A DNA stretch of 64,000 nucleotides from Cyclobacteriaceae bacterium (GCA_026129485.1 JAHCHY010000004.1:1-64000); one strand, 5' to 3'. Numbered from the stretch's first letter, positions 17,481 through 26,275 are shown. Translations and numbers: made by a program. The notes: generated by a model not told the origin, from the sequence alone.

Positions 17481-19253
17481 ATGGAAAAAGAAAAAGTAAG
17501 CAGCGGTAATATCATCGACTGGAAAGTTGTTAAGCGTATCCTGGAGTTTATCCGGCCATACCGGGGCCAGTTCAGCTTCCTGATTGTGCTTACCGTTCTG
17601 TTGGGCGTGTTAACACCCGTGCGGCCGTTGCTTATTCAATACACGCTGGATAAGCACGTGGCTGCGGGCGAATACTGGAGTATGGTGTACGTCATGATCC
17701 TCATTCTCGGCCTGCTGGTACTACAGTCGGGAGTTCAGTATGTGCACACATATTTATCCGGTCGCATCGGGCAATACGTTATTCACGACATCCGCGTAAA
17801 GCTCTATAGCCACATCGTAAAGCTGCGGCTTAAGTTTTTTGATAAAACCCCGATTGGCCGGTTAGTTACCCGTACCATTTCAGATGTGGAAACCCTGGCC
17901 GATGTGTTCAGCGAAGGCCTGGCTGCCATGGCGGGCGACTTGCTCCAGATCATATTCATTTTAGGGTTTATGTTTTATATGGACTGGCGCCTGGCGCTGG
18001 TCAGCTTGTCCACTATCCCCCTCATGATTTTGTCCACCTATGTGTTCAAGGAAAAAATAAAGGTGGCATTTAATGATGTGCGCAATGCCGTATCCAATCT
18101 TAACTCGTTTGTGCAGGAGCACCTTACCGGTATGAGCATTGTGCAGATGTTTGGCAGCGAGAAAAAAGAATTTGGAAAATTTAAAGAGATCAACAAAGAA
18201 CATCGCGATGCGCACCTGCGCTCGGTGCTGTATTATTCCATCTACTTTCCGGTGGCCGAAGTAATTGCCGCTATGGGCATCGGGTTGCTGGTTTGGTATG
18301 GCGCAAAATCGGCCATCAACTTTGAGCAAACCGGTATTACCATCGGTACACTCACGGCTTTCATTATGTTCATTCAAATGTTCTTTCGCCCCATTCGCAT
18401 GATTGCCGACCGGTACAATACGTTGCAAATGGGTGTGGTCAGCTCATCGCGCATCATTAGCCTGCTGGACGATAACACCGATGTGGTAACCAACGGAACG
18501 CACAACCCCGATCACGTTACAGGTAGCGTAAGCTTCAACCACGTGTGGTTTGCTTACAACGAGCAGGATTATGTGCTGAAAGATGTTAACCTTGAAATTA
18601 AGCCGGGCGAAACCATAGCGCTGGTAGGCGCCACGGGTGCGGGCAAATCATCCATCATTAACCTGCTTAATCGTTTTTACGAAATCAACCGGGGTGAGAT
18701 TAAAGTAGATGGTGTTGACATTAAAGATTATGATATAGCCGCGCTTCGCAAAAATATCGGGGTGGTGCTGCAGGATGTGTTTCTTTTTTCCGATTCTATT
18801 CGCAACAACATTACACTGGGGAACCCGGGTGTTACCGATGATATGATTCTGCATGCGGCCGACCTGGTGGGTGCGCGCAGGTTTATTGACCGGCTGCCGG
18901 GCGGCCTGGATTATAATGTGATGGAACGGGGCTCTACGTTGTCGGTAGGACAAAGACAGTTGCTATCGTTTATCCGGGCCATGGTGTACGATCCTAAAAT
19001 ATTAGTGCTGGATGAAGCTACTTCATCGGTAGATAGTGAAACGGAAGAAATGATACAGGAGGCGATATCGAAAATGATGACAGGCCGTACCTCTATAGTA
19101 ATTGCACACCGGCTTTCCACTATTCAACGTGCCGATAAAATCCTCGTGCTGGAGAAAGGAGAAATCAGGGAAAGCGGCACGCATGAAGACTTGCTGGGTG
19201 CCGATGGCCTTTATGCCCAGCTTCACAAAATGCAGTACAAAGAGGTAGTTTAG
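17481..19253 (+). CDS. ABC exporter half-transporter, MdlB/LmrD-like with consensus catalytic site
   Basis: 590 residues: six-helix exporter membrane domain (about 25-325) fused to an ATPase domain. The ATPase has Walker A GATGAGKSS (about 383-391), signature LSVGQRQLL, Walker B ILVLDEATSSVD with the catalytic Glu, and H-loop IAHRLS. The non-canonical LSVGQ signature with an intact Glu is the pattern of the consensus half of MdlAB, LmrCD and BmrCD heterodimers. The other ABC gene (22606-20819) has the complementary pattern. Role: export of drugs, lipids or peptides across the inner membrane; substrate unknown. Confidence 0.93.
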   Translation: MEKEKVSSGNIIDWKVVKRILEFIRPYRGQFSFLIVLTVLLGVLTPVRPLLIQYTLDKHVAAGEYWSMVYVMILILGLLVLQSGVQYVHTYLSGRIGQYVIHDIRVKLYSHIVKLRLKFFDKTPIGRLVTRTISDVETLADVFSEGLAAMAGDLLQIIFILGFMFYMDWRLALVSLSTIPLMILSTYVFKEKIKVAFNDVRNAVSNLNSFVQEHLTGMSIVQMFGSEKKEFGKFKEINKEHRDAHLRSVLYYSIYFPVAEVIAAMGIGLLVWYGAKSAINFEQTGITIGTLTAFIMFIQMFFRPIRMIADRYNTLQMGVVSSSRIISLLDDNTDVVTNGTHNPDHVTGSVSFNHVWFAYNEQDYVLKDVNLEIKPGETIALVGATGAGKSSIINLLNRFYEINRGEIKVDGVDIKDYDIAALRKNIGVVLQDVFLFSDSIRNNITLGNPGVTDDMILHAADLVGARRFIDRLPGGLDYNVMERGSTLSVGQRQLLSFIRAMVYDPKILVLDEATSSVDSETEEMIQEAISKMMTGRTSIVIAHRLSTIQRADKILVLEKGEIRESGTHEDLLGADGLYAQLHKMQYKEVV

Positions 19254-19283
19254 CGTTCAACCCCCGAAATCTACCGCTTACCC

Positions 19284-19311
19284 TTTGGTGTCCGCAAAAG
19301 AGTTATATTTG
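19284..19311 (+). promoter_or_regulatory. candidate promoter with very short or no leader
   Basis: TTTG at 19284-19287 and TATATTTG at 19304-19311, spacer 16. The -7 element ends only five bases before the ATG at 19317, so transcription would begin at or next to the start codon. Confidence 0.55.
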
Positions 19312-19316
19312 CTCTA

Positions 19317-20030
19317 ATGCGTTTAAAAAAAGCGACTTTCTTTTTGTTTTTAAGCTTACTCACCGGGGCAATTATGTGCCACGGGCAGGTACGGAAGAGT
19401 GTTAAAAGCGCCACGTTCCGGCAGCCCACCGTAAGCCGCAGCAAGGCGAAAATCGTGTGCCCTATTTTTGAAACCAGCCAGTACCCGTACCAGGGTATCG
19501 GTTTTAAAATGGGCGACCCGCTGGCGCTTACCTATAAATTTTATCCTAACAAAAACTGGGCTTTTGCTGCCGATGGCGGCAAGGCTGCGAGCGGGCTTTA
19601 TAATAAATACTATCGCAATGCATTTGAAACGTATTTGCCCGATTCATTAAGCGATGTTCAGTCTATTTCCTATCTCTCGCATAAGGCCAACAGCGACTGG
19701 TTCCTCGAAGCCAAGTTCCTGTACCAGTGGGATGCCGGGAAAATTTCAAAAGGGCTGCAATTTTATGCCGGCCTGGGCTGGCAATGGCGCAGCACAAGGC
19801 TTACCTATGATTATTTGTATGAGGATACAGGCCCATCGCAGGAAAGCAACCTGCGTAAGTTTACCCGCGACCGGTTTACCTATGGCCCGGTAGGCGTGCT
19901 GGGTTTTGAATATTCCTATTTTTCATTGCCCATTTCGGCATTCATCGAAATCGAGTGGTTTACCGATGTGCTGCTCGACCCTGGCTATCAGCGTTTTCAG
20001 GGCGGTGTGGGATTACGCTACGTATTCTAA
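19317..20030 (+). CDS. secreted beta-barrel-like protein, paralogue of the next gene
   Basis: 237 residues with a signal peptide (KKATFFLFLSLLTGAIMCHG). The mature part is rich in alternating aromatic and polar residues and ends in VGLRYVF, the terminal aromatic strand seen in outer-membrane barrels. It aligns with the gene at 20146 over GIGFKMGDPLALTYKFY / GVGLRLGDPMSVSYKKY, YY.N.FE.Y, GP.G..G.EY and the C-terminal GGVGLRY. I do not recognise a named family. It lies between two ABC exporter genes. Probably an outer-membrane or periplasmic barrel; function unknown. Confidence 0.75.
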   Translation: MRLKKATFFLFLSLLTGAIMCHGQVRKSVKSATFRQPTVSRSKAKIVCPIFETSQYPYQGIGFKMGDPLALTYKFYPNKNWAFAADGGKAASGLYNKYYRNAFETYLPDSLSDVQSISYLSHKANSDWFLEAKFLYQWDAGKISKGLQFYAGLGWQWRSTRLTYDYLYEDTGPSQESNLRKFTRDRFTYGPVGVLGFEYSYFSLPISAFIEIEWFTDVLLDPGYQRFQGGVGLRYVF

Positions 20031-20145
20031 CGGCAGATTTTACAGCTCCATTTTAGCGGGTATAACATTTGATGTTTTTACAGCGTTGTTTTTCAGCAAC
20101 CCGGGTAAACTTAAACTCATGTAAAAAATCAAATCTGAAACTGTT

Positions 20146-20733
20146 ATGAAGCGTTTAGGATTCCTCATTTTGTTGATTGTTTCCACAGCAACATTTGCGC
20201 AAAAGCAAGGTGTGGGCTTGCGGCTGGGCGACCCGATGAGTGTGAGCTATAAAAAGTATTTTGGCAAAACACACGCCATCGAGCTTGGTATTGGTTCCGT
20301 GCCGGCCAACTGGAATAATACCTATTACATTAATTCATTTGAAGAATATCCGCGGTACGATAATTACCGCTATCAGAATCACACGGTGCAAAGTACGTTA
20401 TACCTGCAGGCGCGATACTTGTTTCACTATAATATTCCCGTAGAAAACATGGAAGGAAAATTAGAATGGTACTGGGGTGGCGGAGCCGTGCTAAAGGCTG
20501 CGAAGGTTCAGTACCGGTTTCAGAATCGTGAGGCGCCTTTTGCAGCCGGAAGAGATATAATAAATGATATAGACCTTGGCCCCGAAGGCATTATCGGGCT
20601 GGAATATACTTTTCAGGATGTGCCCATGACTGTTTTTGGTGAAACCAGCTTGTTCCTCGAAATAGCCGACAGGCCGGCCACTGTTCGCGGCTTTGGCGGG
20701 TTGGGTGTACGCTATAATTTCTTCAGGAGATAA
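20146..20733 (+). CDS. secreted beta-barrel-like protein, paralogue of the preceding gene
   Basis: 195 residues with a signal peptide (RLGFLILLIVSTATFAQ). After cleavage it begins KQGVGLRLGDPMSVSYKK, equivalent to about residue 60 of its neighbour, so it lacks that neighbour's extra N-terminal 40 residues. It ends in GLGVRYNFFRR with the aromatic last strand expected of outer-membrane barrels. Probably arose by tandem duplication, then diverged strongly. No function can be assigned. Confidence 0.75.
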   Translation: MKRLGFLILLIVSTATFAQKQGVGLRLGDPMSVSYKKYFGKTHAIELGIGSVPANWNNTYYINSFEEYPRYDNYRYQNHTVQSTLYLQARYLFHYNIPVENMEGKLEWYWGGGAVLKAAKVQYRFQNREAPFAAGRDIINDIDLGPEGIIGLEYTFQDVPMTVFGETSLFLEIADRPATVRGFGGLGVRYNFFRR

Positions 20734-20780
20734 GCGGAGTGTTGTTGCCTTAGCGGCTCTGCGACTTTGCGGTTTACAAA

Positions 20781-20812
20781 GACGTCAGGACACTTTGAAA
20801 GTGTCAGACGTC
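20781..20812. repeat. inverted repeat GACGTC-GGACACTTT between convergent genes
   Basis: GACGTCAGGACACTTT pairs with GAAAGTGTCAGACGTC apart from a small bulge. It lies in the 85-base gap between the converging barrel-like gene and ABC exporter gene, so it may serve both as a terminator-like hairpin. Confidence 0.7.
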
Positions 20813-20818
20813 TTAATG

Positions 20819-22606
20819 CTACTCAGCCACCTCATCTACCAGCATTTGCTTTTCATACAACTCGCGGTAAGCGCCCGGTGCGGCAATCAGCTCGTCATGT
20901 GTGCCGGTTTCAACTATGCTGCCTTCGTCCAGCACGATTATTTTATTAGCCAGCTTGGCCGATGAAACCCGGTGCGAAATAATAATGCTCGTGCGGCCCT
21001 GCATGATTTTTTTCATGCTGTTGAGAATGGTGTTTTCGGTTTTGGTGTCCACAGCCGAAAGCGCGTCATCCAGCACCAAAATTTTTGGTTCGCGCACAAT
21101 GGCCCGTGCAATGGAAACACGCTGCTTCTGCCCGCCCGAAAGGGTAATGCCACGCTCGCCCACACGTGTATGGAATCCTTGCGGAAATGCAATTATATTA
21201 TGGTACACATCGGCATCTTTTGCGGCCTGGATAATTTTTTCCTCTGTGGCCTGCTCCAGGCCAAAACCAATGTTATGGTAAATCGTGTCGCTGAACAGGA
21301 AAACTTCCTGGGGTACAATGCCCGCCTGGCTGCGCAGGCTGTTCAGGTTGTAATCTTTGATCGGAATATCATCGATCCGCACTTCACCTTCGGTAACATC
21401 AAACAGCCGGCTGATCAGGTTGGCGATGGTGCTCTTGCCGGATCCTGTGGTTCCGATTATAGCAAGCGAATCGCCCGGCTGTATGCTGAATGAAATATCT
21501 TTCAGCGCCTGGATGCCCGTATCAGGATAAACAAACGATACGTGATCGAACGTTACCTTACCGGCAATTTCCCGAACGTCATTTTTAACAGAAATAATAT
21601 CGGTGCAGCTCTTCAGAAATTCATTGATCCGTTTTTGTGAAGCCTCCGCCCGTTTTACCAAGCTGCTCGTCCAGCCTAACGAGGTTACCGGCCAGGTTAA
21701 CAGGTTTACATAAATAATAAACTCGGCAATGTGGCCAAACGTAAGCGTACCGTTAATCACTTCCACGCTGCCGGCATATACGGTAAGCATCGTGCTTAAC
21801 CCGATCAGTCCCATAATAAGCGGGAAAAACAAGGCCTGCACCCGCGTAAGCTTCAGCGATTGATTTTTATACTCCCCGCTTTCGTGGGCGAAATTCTGAA
21901 CCGACTCATTTTCGCGGGTAAAGGATTTTAATACCCGTATTCCTGAGAAAGCTTCCTGTACAAAGGTGCTTAGCCGCGATTGGCTTTTTTGAATTTGCTC
22001 AGACCTGTATTCGATAATGTTATTGACATAGAAAATACTGATGGACAGCAGGGGCAGCGGAATTAATGCATACCAGGTTAGCTTGGGGCTGATGTGAAAC
22101 ATAACCGGGATAAGCATGACAAACAGCGTGATAAGCTGCATGCCGTACATAATAGACGGCCCGAGGTACATGCGCACGCGGCCCACGTCTTCGCTGATGC
22201 GGTTCATTAAATCGCCCGTACTGTTTTTGCGGTAAAAGCTTAGCGGCAGGGATTGATAGTGCTCAAAGATTTCATTTTTCAGATCGTACTCAACCAGGCG
22301 GCTCATCACAATTAAAGTCTGCCGTACAAAGTAGAGAAACACCCCGCGCAGCAAAGCCATAACTAAGATCAGCACGGCATAGAGTAAAATGCCGCGTGAA
22401 AAAATTTTGAAGAAGTCGCCCTGCAGGGCTGAGCGCTCGAAAGAACCGTACACCCGGATGTTATCCACCACCAGGTCGATAGAATGGCGAACCATCTGGG
22501 CCGGCACAATTTGAAATACGTTGCTGATAATCACGAACAGCAGCCCCAGGATCATGTGCCACTTGTACTTCAGCAGGTATTTGTTCAGGTACTTGAGTTC
22601 TTTCAT
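20819..22606 (-). CDS. ABC exporter half-transporter, MdlA/LmrC-like with degenerate catalytic Glu
   Basis: 595 residues from the ATG at 22606 (a TTG five codons upstream would add MPYTR). Six-helix exporter domain (about 15-310) followed by an ATPase domain with Walker A GTTGSGKST (from residue 385), signature LSGGQKQR and H-loop ISHRVS. Walker B is ILVLDDALSAVD: Asp replaces the catalytic Glu, as in the degenerate halves of MdlA, LmrC and BmrC. Together with the exporter at 17481 it would form a heterodimer with one active ATP site. The two genes converge, which is unusual because such partners are normally adjacent in one operon. Confidence 0.93.
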   Translation of the reverse strand: MKELKYLNKYLLKYKWHMILGLLFVIISNVFQIVPAQMVRHSIDLVVDNIRVYGSFERSALQGDFFKIFSRGILLYAVLILVMALLRGVFLYFVRQTLIVMSRLVEYDLKNEIFEHYQSLPLSFYRKNSTGDLMNRISEDVGRVRMYLGPSIMYGMQLITLFVMLIPVMFHISPKLTWYALIPLPLLSISIFYVNNIIEYRSEQIQKSQSRLSTFVQEAFSGIRVLKSFTRENESVQNFAHESGEYKNQSLKLTRVQALFFPLIMGLIGLSTMLTVYAGSVEVINGTLTFGHIAEFIIYVNLLTWPVTSLGWTSSLVKRAEASQKRINEFLKSCTDIISVKNDVREIAGKVTFDHVSFVYPDTGIQALKDISFSIQPGDSLAIIGTTGSGKSTIANLISRLFDVTEGEVRIDDIPIKDYNLNSLRSQAGIVPQEVFLFSDTIYHNIGFGLEQATEEKIIQAAKDADVYHNIIAFPQGFHTRVGERGITLSGGQKQRVSIARAIVREPKILVLDDALSAVDTKTENTILNSMKKIMQGRTSIIISHRVSSAKLANKIIVLDEGSIVETGTHDELIAAPGAYRELYEKQMLVDEVAE

Positions 22607-22717
22607 CCTGGTGTAGGGCAAATTACTCTACAACGTTTTCTGCCCTTTATTGGTTTTACTTTTTTCGATCCGGCAAAAGTAGGTAATCTTTGGTTTCCCT
22701 GTTTAACGACTGTTATG

Positions 22718-22725
22718 TACTTTTG
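22718..22725 (+). promoter_or_regulatory. candidate -7 element for nusB
   Basis: TACTTTTG matches TAnnTTTG and is placed to give a leader of about 20 bases before the ATG at 22750. A TTTG at 22689-22692 is 25 bases upstream, somewhat too far for a standard -33. Confidence 0.5.
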
Positions 22726-22749
22726 CGACCATCAAAACGTTCTTTCGTC

Positions 22750-23877
22750 ATGCTTAACAGACGCACACTCCGCATTAAAATCATGCAAAGCCTTTTTGCT
22801 TTCGGGCAATGCAAGGAAGCCAATCACCTGCTGGCCCACGATTTAATAGACGAAAGATTTCAGCCCGATCTTAATTCCATGCAGCCGCAGGATAAAGAGC
22901 TGCTGCGTAAGCAGAAAAAAGTGGCTATGCAGCTTTTTGAAAAGAAATATAAAGGCAAAGAGACAGAAGAAAGCCCCGACCCCAGGATCAGCAGTGCCGT
23001 GGAAGATGCCCTGGAGCTGTTTAACAAGCAGGTAAAAAAAGACCAGTCGTTTCTTTCCAAAAACATTATAATCGAGATAGAGAAGCTTACGGGCTTGTAT
23101 CATAGCGTGCTAAGCCTGCTTACCGAGTTTGCAGCCCTGGCAGCAGCCGAAAAAAAGGTAGATCATTCGCACTTTGCCAACCATCCGCTAATCACGGCCA
23201 TCAGCAGTCATGCCGAGCTGACAGCCGCTTTGCTGAAGACCGGTAGCCTATGGCAAAAACATAAGGACAGTGTGCGCAGCTGGTTTAAAGAAGTAATCAA
23301 GGAGGATAACGATTACCAGGAATACATTGCCGGCCGGAAACCCACGCCTGACGATCAGAAGGCAATTATCAAACACCTCGTGCGCAAACGCATTTTGGGT
23401 GCCGGGCCGATTAACGATTTTTTTGAAGCCGAAGACATTCGCTGGGCTGAAGACCGCGAGATCATCAAAAGCTTAGTGGATAAAACCATTAAGTCGTTTA
23501 ACGGGAGCGAGTTTACGCTGCAAAAGCTTTCGCTGGATTGGGAAGACGATAAGCTTTTTGTAAATAAACTATTTACCAATACCATTGAGCTGGACGAAAA
23601 ATACAAGCAGCTGATTGCCCAAAATACGCGCAACTGGGAAGTAGACCGTCTGCCCCTGACAGATCGCATTATCCTGGAAATGGCGCTGGCCGAGATGGTG
23701 AGCTTTCCCAATATACCGGTTAAGGTTACCATTAATGAGTACATTGAGCTTACAAAAGAATACAGTACCCCCAAAAGCCGCCAGTTTATAAATGGTATTC
23801 TGGATGTAATGTCCAAATCCATGAAAGATTCCGGGGCCATTAAAAAGAGCGGGCGTGGCCTTATTGATAACAAGTAA
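22750..23877 (+). CDS. nusB: NusB-family transcription antitermination factor, long Bacteroidota form
   Basis: 375 residues from the ATG at 22750; the upstream open frame covers the promoter and is rejected. MLNRRTLRIKIMQSLFAF is the usual start of Bacteroidota NusB. The canonical NusB all-helical domain lies in the C-terminal third (NWEVDRLPLTDRIILEMALAEM, VKVTINEYIELTKEYSTPKS, INGILD). E. coli NusB is about 140 residues, so some 200 residues form an extra helical N-terminal and middle region. NusB acts with NusE (S10) at boxA in rRNA antitermination. First gene of a co-directional run that reaches coaE. Confidence 0.9.
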   Translation: MLNRRTLRIKIMQSLFAFGQCKEANHLLAHDLIDERFQPDLNSMQPQDKELLRKQKKVAMQLFEKKYKGKETEESPDPRISSAVEDALELFNKQVKKDQSFLSKNIIIEIEKLTGLYHSVLSLLTEFAALAAAEKKVDHSHFANHPLITAISSHAELTAALLKTGSLWQKHKDSVRSWFKEVIKEDNDYQEYIAGRKPTPDDQKAIIKHLVRKRILGAGPINDFFEAEDIRWAEDREIIKSLVDKTIKSFNGSEFTLQKLSLDWEDDKLFVNKLFTNTIELDEKYKQLIAQNTRNWEVDRLPLTDRIILEMALAEMVSFPNIPVKVTINEYIELTKEYSTPKSRQFINGILDVMSKSMKDSGAIKKSGRGLIDNK

Positions 23878-23881
23878 GACG

Positions 23882-23911
23882 TTGAAAAAAGGCGCTTAAA
23901 TTTTATCTTTA
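23882..23911 (+). promoter_or_regulatory. candidate promoter for the YtxH-like gene
   Basis: TTG at 23882-23884, 19-base spacer, TATCTTTA at 23904-23911 (one mismatch to TAnnTTTG). About 20 bases remain to the ATG at 23932. Confidence 0.45.
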
Positions 23912-23931
23912 CGGTTCCTAAAAACTGAATT

Positions 23932-24243
23932 ATGGGTAAAAAAGGAAGTAATGCGTTAATGGCTTTTTTGGCCGGGGCGGCAGCAGGTGCAATCCTGGGT
24001 GTGCTGTATGCGCCCGATAAGGGTTCAAGCACCCGTGAGAAGCTCTCTTTCCAGTTAGATAAGTACAAAAAAATGCTGGAAGACTTCCTGGCCGACCTGG
24101 TGTCGGGTAAGGAAACACCCCTTACTACCGAGGCAAAATCGCAGGGTCAGAAAGTGGTTTCGGAAGCCAAGGACAAAGCCCAGCGCCTGCTGGATGATGT
24201 GGATGAGCTGCTAGAGCAGATTCGCGGAAACAAGAACAGTTAA
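23932..24243 (+). CDS. YtxH-domain protein
   Basis: 103 residues: a glycine/alanine-rich membrane-active helix (about 8-27, MAFLAGAAAGAILGVLYAP) followed by the DKG..TR motif of the YtxH family, then a long charged amphipathic helix (AKSQGQKVVSEAKDKAQRLL). YtxH proteins are small membrane-associated, often stress-related proteins of unknown mechanism. It lies between nusB and the DUF1573 lipoprotein, a gene order I associate with Cytophagales. Confidence 0.85.
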   Translation: MGKKGSNALMAFLAGAAAGAILGVLYAPDKGSSTREKLSFQLDKYKKMLEDFLADLVSGKETPLTTEAKSQGQKVVSEAKDKAQRLLDDVDELLEQIRGNKNS

Positions 24244-24291
24244 TGATATGTTAATCTGCCGGAAGGCCGATCTTTACCCGTTTTAACAACC

Positions 24292-24299
24292 TAATTTTG
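24292..24299 (+). promoter_or_regulatory. candidate -7 element for the DUF1573 gene
   Basis: TAATTTTG fully matches TAnnTTTG, 32 bases before the ATG at 24332. No convincing -33 element is seen. Confidence 0.4.
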
Positions 24300-24331
24300 A
24301 AACCTGAACCGTAACTAAATTAAACAGTAAT

Positions 24332-24871
24332 ATGAAAATCACATTCAGAGTAATGACAGCGCTGGCCCTGGTGGTTGTGATGATGAGCTGCAACGACCGT
24401 GCTGCCGAGAAAAGAATTGCCGAGCTGGAAAGCCGGTTGGCCCAGATTGAAGGAAACAAAGGAGCGACTACGCCATCCGTTACCCCCGATGCAGCAACCG
24501 CTGCACCCGAAGAAAAACCTGAAGGCCCGCTTCCTGTAGCGCAGTTCGAAAAGATTGAGCATGACTTTGGTACCATTACCGAAGGACAGAAAGTTACTTA
24601 TGTATATAAGGTGAAGAATACGGGAGAAGCTCCGCTTATTATTCAAAGCGCACAACCTTCTTGCGGATGTACAGTGCCCAAATGGTCGCAGGAGCCTATT
24701 CCGGTAGGTGGTACGGGAGAAGTTACAGCAGAGTTTGACAGCGGGGGCAAGCCCGGTATCAACAATAAAACCATTACCATAACAGCCAACACCTGGCCCA
24801 AGGTTACAACCCTTCGCTTTAAGGCAATGGTTACCCCCAAGCCTGACGGTGCCAACGGCCCTGTGAAATAA
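24332..24871 (+). CDS. DUF1573-domain lipoprotein
   Basis: 179 residues. The signal peptide ends in a lipobox (VVMMSC, Cys near residue 22). A short coiled coil (AAEKRIAELESRLAQIEG) and a Pro/Ala/Thr linker follow, then one Ig-like DUF1573 domain with the hallmark DFGTITEGQKVTYVYKVKNTG and SCGCTVPKW. DUF1573 proteins are common Bacteroidota envelope proteins without a defined role. The coiled coil may allow oligomerisation at the membrane. Confidence 0.9.
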   Translation: MKITFRVMTALALVVVMMSCNDRAAEKRIAELESRLAQIEGNKGATTPSVTPDAATAAPEEKPEGPLPVAQFEKIEHDFGTITEGQKVTYVYKVKNTGEAPLIIQSAQPSCGCTVPKWSQEPIPVGGTGEVTAEFDSGGKPGINNKTITITANTWPKVTTLRFKAMVTPKPDGANGPVK

Positions 24872-24912
24872 TAAAACGATAACAGCATCAAGGAACGTCC
24901 CGGGCCGCTTGG

Positions 24913-24943
24913 TTTGGGATGTTTCTTTTAATGGGTAACTTAG
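24913..24943 (+). promoter_or_regulatory. candidate promoter for yajC
   Basis: TTTG at 24913-24916, 19-base spacer, TAACTTAG at 24936-24943 (one mismatch). Leader to the ATG at 24962 would be about 12-14 bases. Confidence 0.45.
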
Positions 24944-24961
24944 CGGCCCAAAATTTAAGAT

Positions 24962-25288
24962 ATGATATACTCGATTTTAGCGCAGGCGCAACAACCGGGA
25001 GGCAGCGGACTAACCACGCAGCTTCTTTTTATGGGGGCCATTATTGCCGTGTTTTATTTCTTTATGATCAGGCCCCAGCAGAAAAAGGCAAAAGACCAGA
25101 AGAAGTTTACAGAAGAAATTAAGAAAGGCGATTACGTGGTAACCATTGGCGGGCTTCACGGCCGTATTGCCGAAATAGAAGACGATACGTTCATTATTGA
25201 AGTAGAGCGTGGCGGAAGGCTGAAGTTCTCCAAGTCAGCGGTTTCAATGGAATCATCTAAAGCGGCTGCAGGTAAAAAGACTGCCTGA
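24962..25288 (+). CDS. yajC: preprotein translocase subunit YajC
   Basis: 108 residues with one N-terminal helix (about 20-38) followed directly by FFMIRPQQKKAKDQKKF, the YajC signature, and a small basic cytoplasmic domain (GDYVVTIGGLHGRIAEIEDDTFIIEV). YajC associates with SecDF in the Sec holotranslocon. secD and secF are not in this window. Thirty-two bases separate it from the YbbR-like gene, suggesting co-transcription. Confidence 0.95.
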   Translation: MIYSILAQAQQPGGSGLTTQLLFMGAIIAVFYFFMIRPQQKKAKDQKKFTEEIKKGDYVVTIGGLHGRIAEIEDDTFIIEVERGGRLKFSKSAVSMESSKAAAGKKTA

Positions 25289-25320
25289 GTTGCTGAAAAA
25301 CATTAAACTCCGGTAAGAGT

Positions 25321-26268
25321 ATGGGCGTGGTAAAGCTATTGGTCAATCTCTTTCAATTTAACCGGACAAACTGGAAGGCGGTATCGCTGTGCGTCCTGGC
25401 AGCGGCCGTCTTCTGGCTTTTTAATGCGTTCAATAAAAATTATGCTACCGAAATAAGATTCCCGCTCCAGGTAGCGTACAACGAAAGCCGGTTTATACCG
25501 ATAAAAGATTTGCCGAATGAGCTGAAGCTGAATGTAAGCGGCAATGGTTGGGATTTATTCCGGAAGAGTATTGGAATAAGCTTGCAGGCACTAACACTTA
25601 CTATTGAGCGTCCGCTTGAAGTGAAAAAAATACCGGGCAGCACGTTGGCTCCCCTGCTTGCTGCACAGCTCAATGGCTTAACGATTAATCATGTGGTAAG
25701 TGATACGCTCCGCGTTCAGTTCGATGAGCGCGATACCCACATGTTCAGGCTGGCGCCTGATCTTACCGAAGTCTGGTATCGGGAAGGGTTTGGGCGTATC
25801 AGCCCGGTGGTTGTGTTGCCTGACTCCGCCCGGCTAATCGGTCCGCGCAGTGTGCTTCATCGTATACCTGATGTAATCCGGGTAAAAGTACCCCGCCTTA
25901 GGCTGGATGAAAACTACAGGGGTGAAGTTCCGATTGTATTACCCGACTCATTGCAGTTGAATATTACGCCAACTCACGTTATAGTTTCGTTCGAGGTGGG
26001 CGCTATGGAAACCTTCTCGTTAAATATGCCGGTTGAAGTAATTAATCTTCCGAAGTCGGTCAGGATATTTTCGATAGATAGCGCACGGGTAGAGTTTCGC
26101 GTGGCCAGGACGCATCGCGAACGCATCGAGGCGGAGCTCAGGCAACGGCTTGCCCGAATTGATTTGAAAGACAAGCCAAGCGGCACACACCGCCTGCTGC
26201 CGGCAATAAACGGAGTGCCGGAAGGTGCAGAATTGGTAACCATAGATTCGGTGGAGGTAAGTTTTTAA
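25321..26268 (+). CDS. YbbR-domain membrane-anchored protein
   Basis: 315 residues: one N-terminal membrane helix (about 20-38, AVSLCVLAAAVFWLFNAF) and an extracytoplasmic beta-rich region containing YbbR-like repeats (for example PDVIRVKVPRLRLDENYRG, PVEVINLPKSVRIF). In Firmicutes the YbbR protein CdaR regulates the diadenylate cyclase CdaA; no cyclase gene is adjacent here, so that link is not supported. Seven bases separate it from coaE, pointing to an operon yajC-ybbR-coaE. Confidence 0.85.
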   Translation: MGVVKLLVNLFQFNRTNWKAVSLCVLAAAVFWLFNAFNKNYATEIRFPLQVAYNESRFIPIKDLPNELKLNVSGNGWDLFRKSIGISLQALTLTIERPLEVKKIPGSTLAPLLAAQLNGLTINHVVSDTLRVQFDERDTHMFRLAPDLTEVWYREGFGRISPVVVLPDSARLIGPRSVLHRIPDVIRVKVPRLRLDENYRGEVPIVLPDSLQLNITPTHVIVSFEVGAMETFSLNMPVEVINLPKSVRIFSIDSARVEFRVARTHRERIEAELRQRLARIDLKDKPSGTHRLLPAINGVPEGAELVTIDSVEVSF

Positions 26269-26275
26269 ATGGCGC

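Noticed and set aside
23355-24068. A 237-codon antisense frame across nusB and the YtxH-like gene
   Set aside because: Ser/Arg/Leu-rich antisense reading of two well-supported genes; spans their gap without any signal of its own.
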